Position numbers and translations under genes: made by a program
Notes under the pieces: model-generated
What the model saw: the letters and a program-made list of their open reading frames with translations, nothing else
Database searches by the model: none
What the model was told of the DNA's origin: nothing
Assembly: GCA_965153455.1 (NCBI GenBank)
Contig: OZ234501.1
Location: forward strand, 13,454,001 to 13,518,000
Direction: 5' to 3'
DNA: 64,000 nucleotides
Source of the DNA: Sphagnum compactum
Taxonomy: Eukaryota; Bryophyta; Sphagnopsida; Sphagnales
Shown here: piece after piece, positions 25,001 to 37,949 of the stretch
How positions within the stretch are numbered: the stretch's first letter is position 1
Layout: every line of letters begins with the position of its first letter

Positions 25001-26898
25001 GACTAAGGCCTATAACATCAACCATCTCCACGTCCATTCTCCTCTAGTTAGAACAGTAAAGAATGCCCTGTGTCACAGCTTATTAAGGACCCCCACAAGA
25101 ATACCTCAGTCAAAGGAGAGACTATGCCATTTCAAGTGCATATATTCCACCACCCAAAACAAGTCAGCTTGCATTGTATGCTTGACAATTCACTATCTTA
25201 ACCAACAAGTGAATGCTATGTATGCTATGTTCAGTCTCTGTTTGCAAACCTTCTTTATCATTCACAATAATGAGTGACACTGCCCCTGCAGCCTGTGCGA
25301 TCCGGGCCTTGGTTGTAAAAGTGCAATCACCTCGCCACACCAATGCAGCATGGTTAGGCACCTGCACAGAACCCAATCCAAAAAAATTGTCTTGGGAGAG
25401 AAGCAATACTGCCACCAATGTGCTTGAAATTCAAAAGTGAACAATCGAGAATAGCCACATATCAATGAGATTGCAGAGAAATCTCCACAGTACAGTTTGA
25501 AGATAACACTACAACAACTGAGCTCATAACCTCATGAGAGCCACTCACAAAGTTTCAGCCCATCACCTCAGTCTACACTGCAGTCAAGGCAGTGACAAGC
25601 TGCCATCACTAACCACTTGACTTCATTAGCTCACTACAGTGAGTGTAGATAAGTCTAGAACAATCCGCCCAAAATTTTGAGCAGAAACTTCTACAAAATC
25701 TGCATCCCGAGTTTCCATCACATATTCAGAAGGAAAACAAAGACTCAGTGATGATGTTGGCTAGCACTCAAGAGATATAGCTAGTCACAAAAGTAAATAG
25801 CATCCTCATGCAAGCTGCAACAGCTAGAGGTAAAGAAACAAACCATTTTCACTGATTGGTTGCAGGAGTTAAGAGGGTCAAGCATTGCCAATGGAACACT
25901 ATGAGATTCCTCCTCACGCTCAGACACTCCTTGACCAAAGCGAGCACTGACCCCCACATACTCTGTAGATTCCTCCCCATTAATCCAGTTCCGAATTTTG
26001 ACCTGCAATTTCAGTGGCCACATTTTCAACTTTGTGGTCCTCCTTCACAAAACTATTCAGTGTAACATCCTTCAAAATGCACAGACAAATATAACCATAA
26101 CTTGTATATGATTCATTACGAAAGAGAGATGTCCACATCAAAAGGTATGCCCTTGCAAAGAAGCAAAGGAATTTGAGCAGCGATACTTGATCTAGGGAAG
26201 TCAGCAAAGCACAAAACTGCCCCAAATTTGAAGTCGTACAATTCAGTCTGTAAATAGCTTTAAATCACCTTTTTTGCAAGCAAGGAGTTTGTACTCTCAG
26301 GATGGCCCTCACTATCACATTAAACCAAAGAAAGGACGAGGATTTCAACAAATGCAAAGAACTCACATAAGTCTGTGTCCCCTAATCTGAAACTTGTACC
26401 CTAATCGTCACATCCAGGGAAAAGAAATTTAACAAACATAGCACCGAAAAGGAAGATTCTGTGAGATTTGAGAGGCAGGAAACTGAATGCCGCGTTCACA
26501 AGTAGGAAATTCTCACAGGGCTCTTGGAAAAAAGAAACCCTAATGAGGATTCCATACTCACAAAAAAATCCCTGGAAACTCTAATACCTAGCAATCGCCC
26601 GCCAGCAAAACCCTCCAAAGTCGGAAGACGAAGAAGAAGACGAAGAAGTTGAAGTCCCACCACCCCTGACCATGCAAACAAGCCGAGAAACACTTCTCCA
26701 CCAAAAACAATTGCTAAGAGTAGGGAGCAGAAGACGAGATTGATGAGTTACCAGAACGAAGCTGTTATTACATCCCGGCTGCTTAGGCTCCTCTTCGTCG
26801 TTGTGCACGATGTCATCTCCCACACACAGCTGCAACAAAAGCAAGAGGATGACCAACCTACCGACCCAAACCCCATGGAAGCGCATCGTGACGGCCAT
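19056..26898 (-). CDS. SPPL: Signal peptide peptidase-like intramembrane aspartic protease (SPPL2-5 type, PA domain)
   Basis: GxGD protease that cleaves type II membrane proteins within the bilayer; PA-domain plant SPPLs act in the endomembrane/vacuolar system. Coding exons: 26898-26752, 26002-25844, 25361-25250, 24779-24663, 24049-23898, 23578-23396, 23274-23240, 22317-22161, 21766-21713, 21560-21468, 20658-20516, 19923-19853, 19504-19421, 19201-19056. All introns are GT..AG and every phase joins, giving 550 aa, normal for plant PA-type SPPLs. Residues 1-30 are a signal peptide ([15 protein letters not shown]); a downstream ATG (residue 5) or an upstream one (27009) is possible. The PA domain is about 75-165, followed by nine expected membrane segments. 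Catalytic motifs are intact: YD at 384-385, GFGD at 435-438 (catalytic D385 and D438), PAL at 492-494. The C-terminal tail is hydrophilic. Introns carry a dispersed repeat. It appears functional. Confidence 0.95.
20955..21300. repeat. Dispersed intronic repeat family, copy A
   Basis: This copy lies in the SPPL intron between exons 10 and 11. It contains GAGTCACTCACAACATATCAG, CAGTGACTAGCTGC, GACTTCATCAGC and a late AGACTCAGTCATGGTGCTGG block, in the same order as copies B, C and D in other introns of this gene and, reversed, a copy at 47.3 kb. The full unit is about 330 bp. It has no coding frame or clear terminal inverted repeats. Confidence 0.8.
22690..23040. repeat. Dispersed intronic repeat family, copy B
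   Basis: This copy is in the SPPL intron between exons 7 and 8. It shares GTCACTCACAAAGTATCAG, CAGTGACTAGCTGCCA, TGACTTCATCAGCTC, AGTGGGTGTAGATAAGT and AGACTCAGTTATGATGTTG with copies A and D. Confidence 0.8.
23605..23860. repeat. Dispersed intronic repeat family, copy C (diverged)
   Basis: This copy is in the SPPL intron between exons 5 and 6. It keeps AATGAGCTCA, CAGTGACAACTACCA, TGACTTCACCAG and CCACCAGTAGGTATAG, then CTGTGATGCTAGCTAGC and GATTGCAGAGATAACTCCAC. The last block is normally at the other end of the unit, so here either two copies abut or the unit is permuted. Confidence 0.65.
25465..25790. repeat. Dispersed intronic repeat family, copy D
   Basis: This copy is in the SPPL intron between exons 2 and 3. 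It runs from GAGATTGCAGAGAAATCTCC through CACTCACAAAGTTTCAG, CAGTGACAAGCTGCCA, TGACTTCATTAGCTC and GTGAGTGTAGATAAGT to AGACTCAGTGATGATGTTG. It is the most complete plus-oriented copy and the best match to the reversed copy at 47.3 kb. Confidence 0.8.
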
Positions 26899-27300
26899 GG
26901 CCAAAAAAATCCTCCTACAACAGCAGAAGAACCAACCGCCTACCCACTCCAAAAACAAAAAAACACCCACAAAAAACGAATCTACCGCTTTGTCAGCTCC
27001 ATGGGGCACTCAATCTTCTCCTCCTACTGACGAGCACCCATTCAATTCACGAAGGAATCACACCCACTTAACGCAAACAGCGAGCGAGCCGTGTTCTTGT
27101 CTCGAAGGTCGGCTTCGAGTGTCGTGCATACGGCGCCAAAAGGTCGTCGTGAGCTCGAACCCTGATACGGTCCGGACACGGTAAGTACCAAATTACTTTA
27201 GTGTGCATGCCCGGCTGCCGCCCTCGGCACTAACTCCGAAGCCCTTTTGCGATAGTTCCGGGCAGGGCAGCAGAAAAAACTATGCCTTGTAAAAAGAAGT
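26899..27300 (-). promoter_or_regulatory. 5' UTR / promoter region of the SPPL gene
   Basis: GC content rises just upstream of the SPPL start, as expected for a leader and promoter. An in-frame ATG at 27009 would add 37 residues and bury the signal peptide, so the start at 26898 is preferred. On the minus strand at about 27163-27150 the sequence AGGGTTCGAGCTC resembles a Pol III B box. No tRNA could be folded from it, so it may belong to a SINE fragment or be chance. Confidence 0.35.
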
Positions 27301-27477
27301 GTCCTTGTGCCAGATTTTTTTTTTATTGCTTTGGATTGGTTGATATGCTAAACTCTAGTAGCATATAAACCATAACCATAGGTTTGGATTGTCCTAAATA
27401 GGGAGGTATATTGGAGTCTCCTCCTTTTCAGCTGGTTTTATATGGGTTTACAAGAGTAGAACTCAGGGCAAAGGATA

Positions 27478-27806
27478 TGGGATAAAGTGAGGTGCTATTG
27501 GGAACATGTTGGGAATCACATTTGGAACTTGGGGAACCCATTGGGAACATATTAAAAATAATGAAAATTCAAAAAGTTCAACACTCATAATCCTCTCGAA
27601 AGAAAAAAAAAAATTGAGCTCCTTAGATGCATGTTTGTTCACTTCATTGGCTAGTTAAAAAAAAAATTTATTTACATTTTTTTTTATCATTTATGGTTAA
27701 TGGTAGGGGTGTGAATTATGACACTACCTTATGTTTTGTCTCCGGACAAAGCATTTGGGACAATGTGAGGTGCTGTTGGGAACATGTTGGGTACCACATT
27801 TTGTAT
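27478..27806. repeat. Direct repeat about 280 bp apart
   Basis: About 27478-27532 and 27758-27806 share GTGAGGTGCT(A/G)TTGGGAACA followed by TGTTGGG and CACATTT. The sequence between them is A-rich and non-coding. They may be the ends of a small insertion or a simple duplication. Confidence 0.75.
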
Positions 27807-27849
27807 GGTGTATGTATGATGATTTGAGAGCTCAAGTTTAGAGTCAAAA

Positions 27850-29330
27850 AGAGATTTAAAATATCTTAAATACATAAGATGTGAAATTATACTATAATAT
27901 TAAAAGTATAAGGTAAAGGAATTCAAGGTAAGGTGAAAAACATATGAAAATTTGCATAATCCAAAATCAAACTCTATTGATTATTAATTTTAAAAATTCA
28001 ACACAAAATGTTTAGTAATGTCAAACCAAACTTGATTTTTGACTATGATAACATCATCATTAGCATGCATAACATAGCAAAACCTTATTTATTTATTTTT
28101 AAATCATTTTGATAATAATTTACTAATAATAGGTAGGTAACTACCTACCTACGTACCCCCACCTATTCCAACCTTACCTATATAATTTAGTTTAATACAT
28201 AAATTAAATCCTAACTTAACCTACTTAAGGTAGTCCTTAAGGTAGCCCCTAAACATGTGAATAGGTTATAAATATCAAAGTTGAACCCTTTAACTTCATA
28301 AAAGTAAACCAAATTTTTAACCAATGAACCACAACTTTTAAAAGTTAATTTTTTTGTCAAATTATTCAATTGACATGCTTATTCCAAATCAATTGATACA
28401 TAAATACGTATGATCTAGTAGATAATAAATAGGTTGGAAATAGGTAATATATAGGCATGTAGGTGGTATAAATAGGTAGCTTGAAGGAAGGTAGGTGTAG
28501 TGTTCATTTACCTATTTAATTACACTACAAGAATTCACAATTTATTTGATTAAAAAATTTGGTAAATCCATAAAGTGTGATTTAACAACTTCAATAACTA
28601 CTCATTTTGGACAAGTCCATTTCAACATGTCCAATTTGACTAAGTCTTTTTAACTATGTCTTTTCTATTAGTCAAACGAAATTTTTAAATAAAATATTTT
28701 TTATTTAGGATTTTTAAAAATAATTCCCAAAAAATTATTATTTATAAATTTACATACCTACATACATACCTGCCTAGATAATTAATGCCTAAAATAATAA
28801 TTATTTATTTATTTACCTACCTACTTACCTAGTTAGCCTAGGTAGCAAGTATGCAATTTAATCTAACTAAACAAATTAAACCACCAAGGTAGTGGCTTAA
28901 ATTGCAAATGTGAAAACTTCAACTCCTCACCTTGACATTGGGGAATCAAATCTTTACCCATTACACCATCACTTTCATAAGCTGAATTTTTTTAAAACAT
29001 ATTATAATGAACATGTTCAATTTTTTAACATTACTTACATAAGTAAATAGGTCAATTCACTTACTTTAGATAAATATCGGCTTATATTAACCTAGACTAC
29101 CTAATATACTAACCTAAGTTATATTAAGTTACATAGGTTAAATTAATATACATAACACCTATCTTATATTAACTTAATTTAAATATAATATCATTAACCT
29201 AGGCCTAAATAGCCTATGTAAAAGCATTGTTGCATTCCCATACACATCTAACTATTACTTTTGTTATTTCTAAATTGAACTTACAATTATTTTTATTTGG
29301 CCCTTTTCTCACCTACTTAACAAATTGATG
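27850..29330. other. AT-rich spacer with TAGG/CCTA steps and tRNA-like SINE fragments
   Basis: Many TAGGTAGG/CCTACCTA steps occur (28130-28200, 28420-28500, 28740-28860). On the minus strand two short stretches look tRNA-derived: about 28345-28275 has TGGTTCATTGGTTAA and then GGGTTCAACTTTG, and about 28985-28905 has GATGGTGTAATGGGTAAAG and then TTTGATTCCCC. Both are A-box then B-box order. Neither folds into an intact tRNA. No gene is seen. Confidence 0.45.
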
Positions 29331-29336
29331 GCAAGT

Positions 29337-29843
29337 TTATAGTTCCCATATTTCTTTGGAATGGGCATTGTCATGCCTATTTGCTTTGTATGTTTTCATC
29401 CAAGACTCTGAAAAAATAATCACATCCTTCTTTAAAACCATTATAGTTGTGTTTCTGATTATGTAGTAGCCTCCAACATGATTCGCTTTCTTTGCAAGTG
29501 GTTGACATTCCCTTTGTTCCGCCATTCATGTTCTATTGATGATCCTTCTGCTTGTGTTGTCAAAATCATTTGAACCATAGTGAAATTCAAATTGGGATTT
29601 CATATGTTGGGTTTTAAAAGTTCGATGCATTAAGTTAAATGACACTCATGGGTTTCAATCTCCTCTTTCCTTTGTTAGATGTTAAAATTGGGTTCGCAAA
29701 CATGCTCTACCATGCCTTTGATATATGTTTTGGGACATTTACATTGACATGTAAATCTAATGTCTCTCCAGCTTGATTCTCTATTTTTTGTCGACAAGAT
29801 TCAAACAATTCCTTTTCCTCCTCAAGGATTATAGGTACAAGTA
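29337..29843 (-). pseudogene. Decayed coding segments of unknown protein
   Basis: On the minus strand about 29840-29710 reads LVPIILEEEKELFESCRQK and then VNVPKHISKAW before a stop. About 29525-29337 is open from an ATG and includes MAEQRECQPLAKKANHVGGY. The amino-acid composition looks protein-like despite the AT-rich setting, but frames are broken between segments. I do not recognise the family. It could be part of the same decayed gene class as 32.5-35.5 kb. Confidence 0.3.
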
Positions 29844-30598
29844 AATTGAAGTACTAGCACCCCATTCATAGGTGAGGAACCAACCACCCTTTCAACTAGA
29901 GTTCATTTTTAAATACCATGTTTGGCTCTTCCCATGACATGCACAATTAGAACAAACTTCATGTACTTGCAACCAACATTGTTGTTTGTTACTAACTTAC
30001 ACCATTATAACCATGCTTCCTAAACCTCTAACTACTCATCCTTTTTACCTGAACACACATCAAGCTATAGAAATTGGGAATTGAATGATTGTTCTTTGCA
30101 AACATTCGAAAAAAAATTTATTTTTCCTTTGTTTAGATTGTTGAGGTTCAATTTATGCCAAAAACTTCTTGCAAAAAACCTTGTTGTATAATTTGTAATA
30201 TATTCATATGTCAAGATCCACCTTTTTTCAAACTTTGACTTTTCATCATTATTTTCATGTGATCCCATGCATCTGTTTCCAATTTTTCGATTTTTTCTTT
30301 ACATGCCTCTAAAGAGATGCATTCAACGATCACATCGTTAATTTGAGTTTAGTTTTTTGTTTGATCCTAACAACATTACAAGATAGCATGAACATGATTA
30401 CATTTCTTACATGGAAAATGAAGACGGCTGGAACATGAACCCAGAGCTTGAACTTGGAGCCTATGTTAAAAGAAATCCTAAAAATGGATGGATATGTCCA
30501 TGGATGAAATAGTTCAATTGGATGAATGTTTCCAAATGGTATGGATGAAATTTGGAGGCTAGAAAATTCAAGGGGGAGAACATGCCAAAATTGCATTT

Positions 30599-31069
30599 TT
30601 GAAAAATAATGTTTCACAACTTTCCTTTTCTCAAAAATTTTATAAAACCACATTCAAAAAATTTCACGCCCAACTATATGGAGATGAGAAGGTAAATCAA
30701 CACTATGGGCACCCTTTAATGTCCATGGTCCTTAAGGACATGAAAAGAGTACACATCACAATTTCAAGATGTGGAACAAACTAAGGGCAAATATTTTCTA
30801 TTTCTTAAAAATGAAACATATGTTATTGAAATGTGGTTTATAGTGCAATTTTAAAATTTTAGTTGTTCGGAGAAGGCATTAATTTTTTTGTAGCAAAGGG
30901 TAATTGGTTAACATTTTTTAAAAAAAAACCATGTTCACAAGGTCATTACTACAAGCTTTTAATAATTATAAGTTTGTGTATTCAACAAACACAATGGAGG
31001 CCAACCCACAAATGCAAACGAGGAATGATAAAAAAACTAAACATATTACATATTTCTGGATATCAATGA
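30599..31069 (+). pseudogene. Possible decayed coding segments (plus strand)
   Basis: Two plus-strand frames from 30599 (KKFHAQLYGDEKVNQHYGHP, VLKDMKRVHITISRCGTN) and 30863 (FFVAKGNWLTFFKK) look protein-like but are separated by stops. No family is recognised and no splice sites are convincing. A chance origin is possible. Confidence 0.2.
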
Positions 31070-32552
31070 AATTGACGATATGAATTCCATCCATTGGGAA
31101 TTAAAATGTTTATATCATTATGCAGCCAAATGTTGTTGAGAATAATGTGTATAATTAGCACAAGCGAAATAGTGGATACATTTTATCTAATTGAGAACAT
31201 GCAATCTAAAAATGACTCAAATTACATCCCCAATGCAACTTCTTGAATTACATTCAGCCATATAGACATCTTAATTAACGTGGAAAAAAACTTTCACATG
31301 GATATACATGATTTGACGAGAAAGCCTAGGTGGTAGGAACATAATATAAATTGCATTTTTCAGGACAAGCAACATTCTAACAATGTTGAAATTTTGATCA
31401 GTCTTGGAAAATAAAATGTCATTCAATGTTTTGTTTTGAATGCAATGTGAGATTTGTAAGTGGAGACCACTTTTCAATCAAACACAAAACCAAAAAGACA
31501 ATGAACAAAAAATCCAAATTGAGAGAAATTGTGCAACAACATTTGGAAGATTTGAATTTTTTTGGGGGTAAAAAAAATAAAATCTTTTGAACCTCTTGAT
31601 GGAAAGTTAGAAACAAAGTCCAACATCCATGTGACAATAAAGAACCACACAATTTTTTCTCATATTCTTTTAAACCAGTTCTAGAAGCAAAATCCAAAGC
31701 TTCATGGTTTATGTATTAGAAAACACTACCACATGTGGGGAAGAATTAATAGGGGAGGAGGAAGGTGAAGGAAAAACAACATAAACAACAACAAAGGCCC
31801 TTGCATAAATTGGAAGCAAAAGGTTATTATAAGCATTTCAGAAAACTATGCTAAAAATGAAAAGACAAAGTCCTTTGTTGAGATGGTGTCACATCACTAC
31901 ACACAAAAAACCATGCAAATTAAAATGCAAAATGTCACTTATATTGATTACAATTCAAAGGTCAAAATCTAGGATTCACTTATTAATTAAAAAAAATTTG
32001 GGGACCCTAATATATTATTGAGCTAATGTCATCATCATCATCAAACATGTGATCCTAATCATCTTGTTGTTCATCGAAACCCTCATTAAGATTATCATAA
32101 GCTAATGGCTTAACAACAATATCAAAAATCTTCTTGTTTCCTTCCAATGCAAGAACGTGTTTGTTCTCATTGTGTGTCACAGACACCACCATCACCCATC
32201 GCTTGCATCATTGCTTACACCAACATAGTCGCCTACATCATCATTTGCATGATCGCTTACATCATTTTTAACCTTTATTTTCATACGATATCAGAATAAA
32301 GTTATGTTTGAATCATATTTTAACATATATCATGTTCTTGCCTTACGTCTTTGTGTTTCCAATCTTGGATTAGACTTAAACTTGCATTTCTTGTGATTTG
32401 TTTTCCTTGTTGTGTCCTTGGCTTAGTTCTTGTTCTTGTAGTTTTTAATGCCCATGACATTGTGACATGTTCAAATAAATGTTCTTACCATGAAAGAAAA
32501 ATATTGTAAACCATACTAAAAAGTATTATACTTAAAGAAAAAGAGGAAAATT

Positions 32553-35460
32553 TCAATTAAACACGGAAACATACATGTACCAGTTGTTAAATCCACCACA
32601 ATACATCCAGAAACACAACAAGCCCGAATAAGTGCACATAGTTGGACAAAGTCCTTCTCTTTTATTCCAAGCCATGGAGCACCATCCTTTCAAAAATGTT
32701 AGGGTATGTTTGTCAACATTATTCATCAAAACGTCATCTATGGTCACATCAAACCCAGAAAGGGACAATTCCGCATCTTTTTTTAGTTTGAAATCTTTTG
32801 GTTATCTTTGCAGGTTATTAATGGAGTATGAGTGAACAAGCAAGATGGCCTTACTCATCATAGTCTAAACAACAACAATGAATTGAACAAATCATTGATC
32901 GAACAAATGAAACCAAAAAATTTCAATTAACATGAAAAAGTTGAAGTGAACACAAGGCCCAAGGTTAATGTCCAAATGGAAAATTGGAGCATCTTGCATT
33001 GAAATTTCAAAGTATAATCAAAAGGAAAAAATTTAAATGGAGGAAGAAAAATACAATCTTCGAAGGATCTCTAGGACTAAAAAACTTGAGACTCATGTTG
33101 ACCACACTCCATTTTTGTTGAATTTTGAAATTATTACTAAAAAGGAATCCCATGATGTCCCTAAAGAAACTTAGGTCAATTGGATAGAAAACAAGAAGAG
33201 TTCCATCATCATCCAGAAAAGAGCTGCAAAATGAGAATAAAACTTTGAGGAAAGATGGATTCTTCTCGTTCCAAGGGAGTACAAAATCCGATGGAATAGA
33301 AAGACTATGAATAGGTAGTCCCTCTAAAAAGTCAACGAACACCAAATCAACCATGCATGTAATGTGATGCACACTTTTCAAATAATGTTCGTGTAACCAA
33401 CATTTGCCTACAAACATGAAACACACATTATAAACAAATATCCAATTCCAAATTATTGTTCTGAGACAACAAAAAATGTTATGTTGGAAAGTGAATAAAC
33501 CACACACCTCCTTCATGAATTGTTTCATCTCTGAAACACAAGAGGCCACTGTTTTGCCTTCACTTTTATGTCAAGTGGAATGTGCAATAGGGTCCGGCCA
33601 AGCTTGCATTTATTCTTCTTTGTGTGAATGTTTGATCCAAATGGTTAACAAATAAAAGAAAAATTCCTTTTGGAAATAACTTTTTGAACTGCAATCACAT
33701 CCTTTGTAGGTACTTCCATCATGAAACTTGGGTTTAGTCGTTCAAAGAAGACATCTCTTCGAACGGAATCTTGGATTTTAGGCAATCAATGTACCACCCA
33801 CATTATGAGAGGTGGTGGCAATCCTAATCATTAGTAATCTCTTTAGTGTACATAGTAGTTAAAAATTTGGGTCTGCGCTCTCCAAAAAAACCTTGGGCAT
33901 CTCTTTGAGGCAACCAACAGGCAACAAAACAAAATTCAAGTACCTTAAAAAGACAAGCAAAACAACATCCCATTAGATTGAATAAAATGAAAATAAAACA
34001 AAGGAACCAAAATTCCAAAGTTGAAATTGAAAACCAACAATTGTGAATTGAATTGGAAAAGAAATCCAAATTTGAACAAACAATTACTTGAACATGATTT
34101 TTTTGCTTGAGTTGATCCAACATGTTTCTTCCATTTTTGACCTTTGTGAATGCCATTTAGTTTGTTGAATTCCTTGAAAAACCATGATCCCACAATTTCC
34201 TCTTCCAGCTTTCATTGTAGGCATCCAATAATAACACATGTTGAAATTTAATGGGAGGATTGATTGCGACTTACAAATCAATCTCCAACTCTTTGAAATT
34301 TCTTTCAACAACTTGTGTCAACTACACATATGAATACAAGTGATCATCTCAAAACTTTACCACGTATGATACTAAGAATTGGAAAAAAACAAACATAACA
34401 TGAAGTAACAACTTGTGCCCAAAAAGTGGCCTTGTGGAACGAACATGTGAAATCCAAGTTGGACGTATTTAAAGGTGAAAATTTCAAACTCTCTCAAAGT
34501 AGGGGCTTTGAATTCAACCATTACATCCACTATACTTTGTGATGTGGTTCCACAAGGCTTATTACCAATAATTCTAACTTTTCCAAGGTCATGTCAAGCT
34601 TCATCACATTAGAATCATAATGATTTTGAATCCCCATCAAAAATTTTAAACCAAAATTTGGATTTGCTAAAGACAATTGTTTACCAAAATAGATATTGAA
34701 GGATGCATGCATGTCATCAATGGCTTTGTGCATGAGGTCTACCATAACCTTTCGAGACCTATCTTTTGGATTTGGTACTGACTCATAATAACGCATAAAA
34801 GTCAAGTCTATAGCTACGACAATATCTTGCTACATAGACACACAAAAATTGCAAATCAATAATTTTCCATGTTTATACTATTTCAAAAAGCTAGAAAATG
34901 AAAGACATTGAACACAATGGAAACAAATAAAAATCAAAATGGATGAAGTCCATATTTTCTTACATTATACAAATAATCCAAGAAGGTTTAATGAGTGAGA
35001 GTATACTAAGTACTAGGTCTTTTGGCCTTAGACTTTTGGTATGTTGAATTTAGAATAATACTTTTGAAATCAATCAAAGGTATTTGTCTTATGTTTTGCA
35101 TCTGATAAAACACATGAACGAATGATCTTTTGACATGATCAAATTTGGTGGACCTAAAAGACAATCATATTAAACAAAGGTCGTACTCATTTTCAGCAAC
35201 AATCCAAATTGAACAAATGAAAGAACAAATTGAAATTTTACTTATTCAAGTCCATCGACAACCCCCCTTGTGTTATCCAAGATAATAAAATCCATATCTA
35301 CATGCCAAGTTTCTTCATGCTTGTGCACCCAATTAATGAATGGCAACCATACTTGAACCCTATGATTGTCATCCCATGTGAAAAACATCATATTGGATAG
35401 TTTTTGCAAATCTACATCGGCTTGGAGGTATTCCTCAAACTTGGCATTATTTCCTTGTTA
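32553..35460 (-). pseudogene. Decayed gene with methyltransferase-like C-terminal region
   Basis: Reading down the minus strand, protein-like segments follow one another. About 35460-35230: NNAKFEEYLQADVDLQKLSN, VQVWLPFINWVHKHEETWHV, FIILDNTRGVVDGLE. 34805-34530: YYESVPNPKDRSRKVMVDLM and NPNFGLKFLMGIQNHYDSN. About 33785-33665: QDSVRRDVFFERLNPSF and VPTKDVIAVQKVIS. 33549-33007: VDLVFVDFLEGLP, LPWNEKNPSFLKVLFSFCSS, LDDDGTLLVFYPID, NNFKIQQKWSVVNM. 32768-32553: LSLSGFDVTIDDVLMN. Stops and frameshifts break it, so it is a pseudogene. VDLVFVDFLEGLP sits where amino-methyltransferases have D-P-P-Y-G, and GTLLVFY fits the next strand. The methyltransferase reading is inference. I associate this arrangement with expanded families in seed-free plants, from memory only. 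Confidence 0.45.
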
Positions 35461-37940
35461 ATGAATGTCCCATGAATTCAACAACTTAGGAATGACCATC
35501 TCTTGTGTTCCTTTATTGTTTATGGTAGAAACATAAAATACTTTATCTAATTATTTATAACCCATTTGGAAATTATGCTCCATCTTGTTCACATTGAAAA
35601 ACAATGCAGGCCTTATAATAAGCATGGATATTATACGACACAAAGGAATGTGTAACCTAGTGTTGAATTTTGAGATCCTATATAATTTGGTTTATAAAAA
35701 CCTTGCAATCCTTTTGAACAACGGTAATTTGCATATCAAAATCATCATCCCTTGCATCAAAATCCATCTATTTAAATTTTCAATGCACATATTTTAAAAA
35801 TGTCTTCATTTCTTCAAATGTTATATTTGATTCCACATCTCGTACATTTATACACATGCAAAGTATATTTACAAAGGTTATCATGGATGACAAATTAATT
35901 AAATAATGCAAAATATGGAATAATAATTAATGAGAAAAAAATGATTTTTTATTTTTTTAATAATTTATATTTATAGAATTTTATTGATTAATCAATTAAT
36001 AAATTTTTATCAATTATTACTAATAATTAATTGATTATAATAAAAAATAATAATTAATTATTTAAAATAATTTCTTATTTATTTTAATTTAATACTAGAT
36101 AATTAATAAATGATATAAAAATTTAAGTAATAATTTCATCTATTTATTTAAAAAATTAAACATTTTAGTATAAACTATTCAATATTTACTAATTTATTTG
36201 ATAAAATTTTCATTTCAAGTTGAAAAATAGTTGCAAGAATATTTACGAAAACAATATTTAATTACAAATGTTATATGGATAATCAAAGGATAAACATATA
36301 TACATTGACCGTATACATCATCCATGGTCCATTTGGTGACATCATGTTGAATCATGATTTGTGATTAGATGTTGAATGCGACTTCATTTATTCAACTAAT
36401 GTAATTCTAGTTGTAAATGTTGGTTGTAATTGTTTTATAACTACAAATTGAAGTTGCAAATTAGTTTTTTTTCGAATGTACAAGACATTAGATATTTGTT
36501 CAAAATGTGAAGCTTATTAGTTTAACGGTTATGGACAATCCCATGTGGCGTTAAAAGTGGTGCGTCATTTTTCATTAATACCCATATTGATGCGCATATA
36601 TTGAGTTATAAGTATTCTAAAACTGATGATTTGACATAGTTGAAACAAGAACATGGATAGGAAAATTCGACATGTACTTAATAACAAGGCTTGGAAAACA
36701 TTGATGCTATTTTTTAAAATTTTGCTACCGAGACGAAAAACATAAAATTGAGCTTGACATAGATGGAATGAATCCATTTGGGGAAAAAAATACATGGTCA
36801 ACTTGGACCATATTGTTCTTGAACTATAACTTTCCCCTGTTGCTGATCATAAAAAAATTGTTGTTGTTATCTTTGATAATCTTTTGCATAGATAGTGTAA
36901 AAAACAACTTTGGATGTGTATTTGGGCCTTGTGCTTAAGAAGCTAATTAATTTATGGAAATGGGTGAAGAGTGTGAATGTGTTACAACCTCAAGGCCAAG
37001 AGGAAATTTATGACTAGGGCAATTTTAATATGGACAATACATGACTTTCGAGGGTATAAAATAATTTTTAATTGTCAACACCAAGGTATAGGGTAAGAGG
37101 GTTACACGCCCTCCATGTGATTATGATAAAATAAGTAAGTAGTCAAAAGAGCTAAGGAAACCTATATTTGAAGGCACCCAAAAATGGTTGAAAATAATTA
37201 CCCATATAGAACACATCCAAATGCAAAACATTTTGATGGAAACAAGGAATTGAAGAGGAATCTAAACTTTGTCACAATAGATGGGTAACTAACACATTTT
37301 GGTGATATACACATGGACTACAAGAGTAAAAAGAAATGAGAACTGTGTTCATTTTCTAGTGAAAATAATGAATCAAGTCATATCCATATGTTACTCGACT
37401 CAAGTATGTTTATTCAAAAGGAAAACTGGATTGCATTTCAAGTATATTTGTCATGACTACACAGTTGAACTTTCACAATAACAAAGGACTAAATTATGGG
37501 CTAATATATGTCAGGTTGCAAAAGAGAAGGCATGCACGGCATATTCAAAATCTACAAAGGAACTTTGTATGTCATGGTCATTGGGAAGAAAAAACCTGCA
37601 AGATAAGGGGGGTTTATGGGTGCAGAATTGGGAGACAAATTGTCAAAAGTGTGTGCCTCCATCATTTGCCTAAGGGTCATGGACATGTGACGTATCACAG
37701 AATTCCATGGCCAAGGATTGTGCATTGATTTATGTTATTAAATACGGGGCTGGATAATGCACCAGGTTATGGAAGGAACTTTTGACTATCTTTTGCTTCA
37801 GGATAGGTGTGCACAATCACTTTAGAACTGATGACAACTCTTGGAAACATTGAGGAACTGAAAGGAAAAGTCAGAATCAGGGAGTCATCTCTTAAAATTA
37901 GTTGAAGAAAGAGAAATTCAGTTGGGTGTCAAGAGGAAAG
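35460..37940. other. AT-rich spacer
   Basis: 35930-36200 is almost pure A/T (AATTAATT and TTATTTAA motifs). No gene, RNA or terminal repeat is recognised. Composition becomes less AT-rich from about 37.4 kb towards the next gene. Confidence 0.5.
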
Positions 37941-37949
37941 GCGTACTGT

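Noticed and set aside
27100-27300. Possible tRNA gene on the minus strand (GGTTCGAGCTC B box)
   Set aside because: No acceptor stem, anticodon arm or properly spaced A box could be found.
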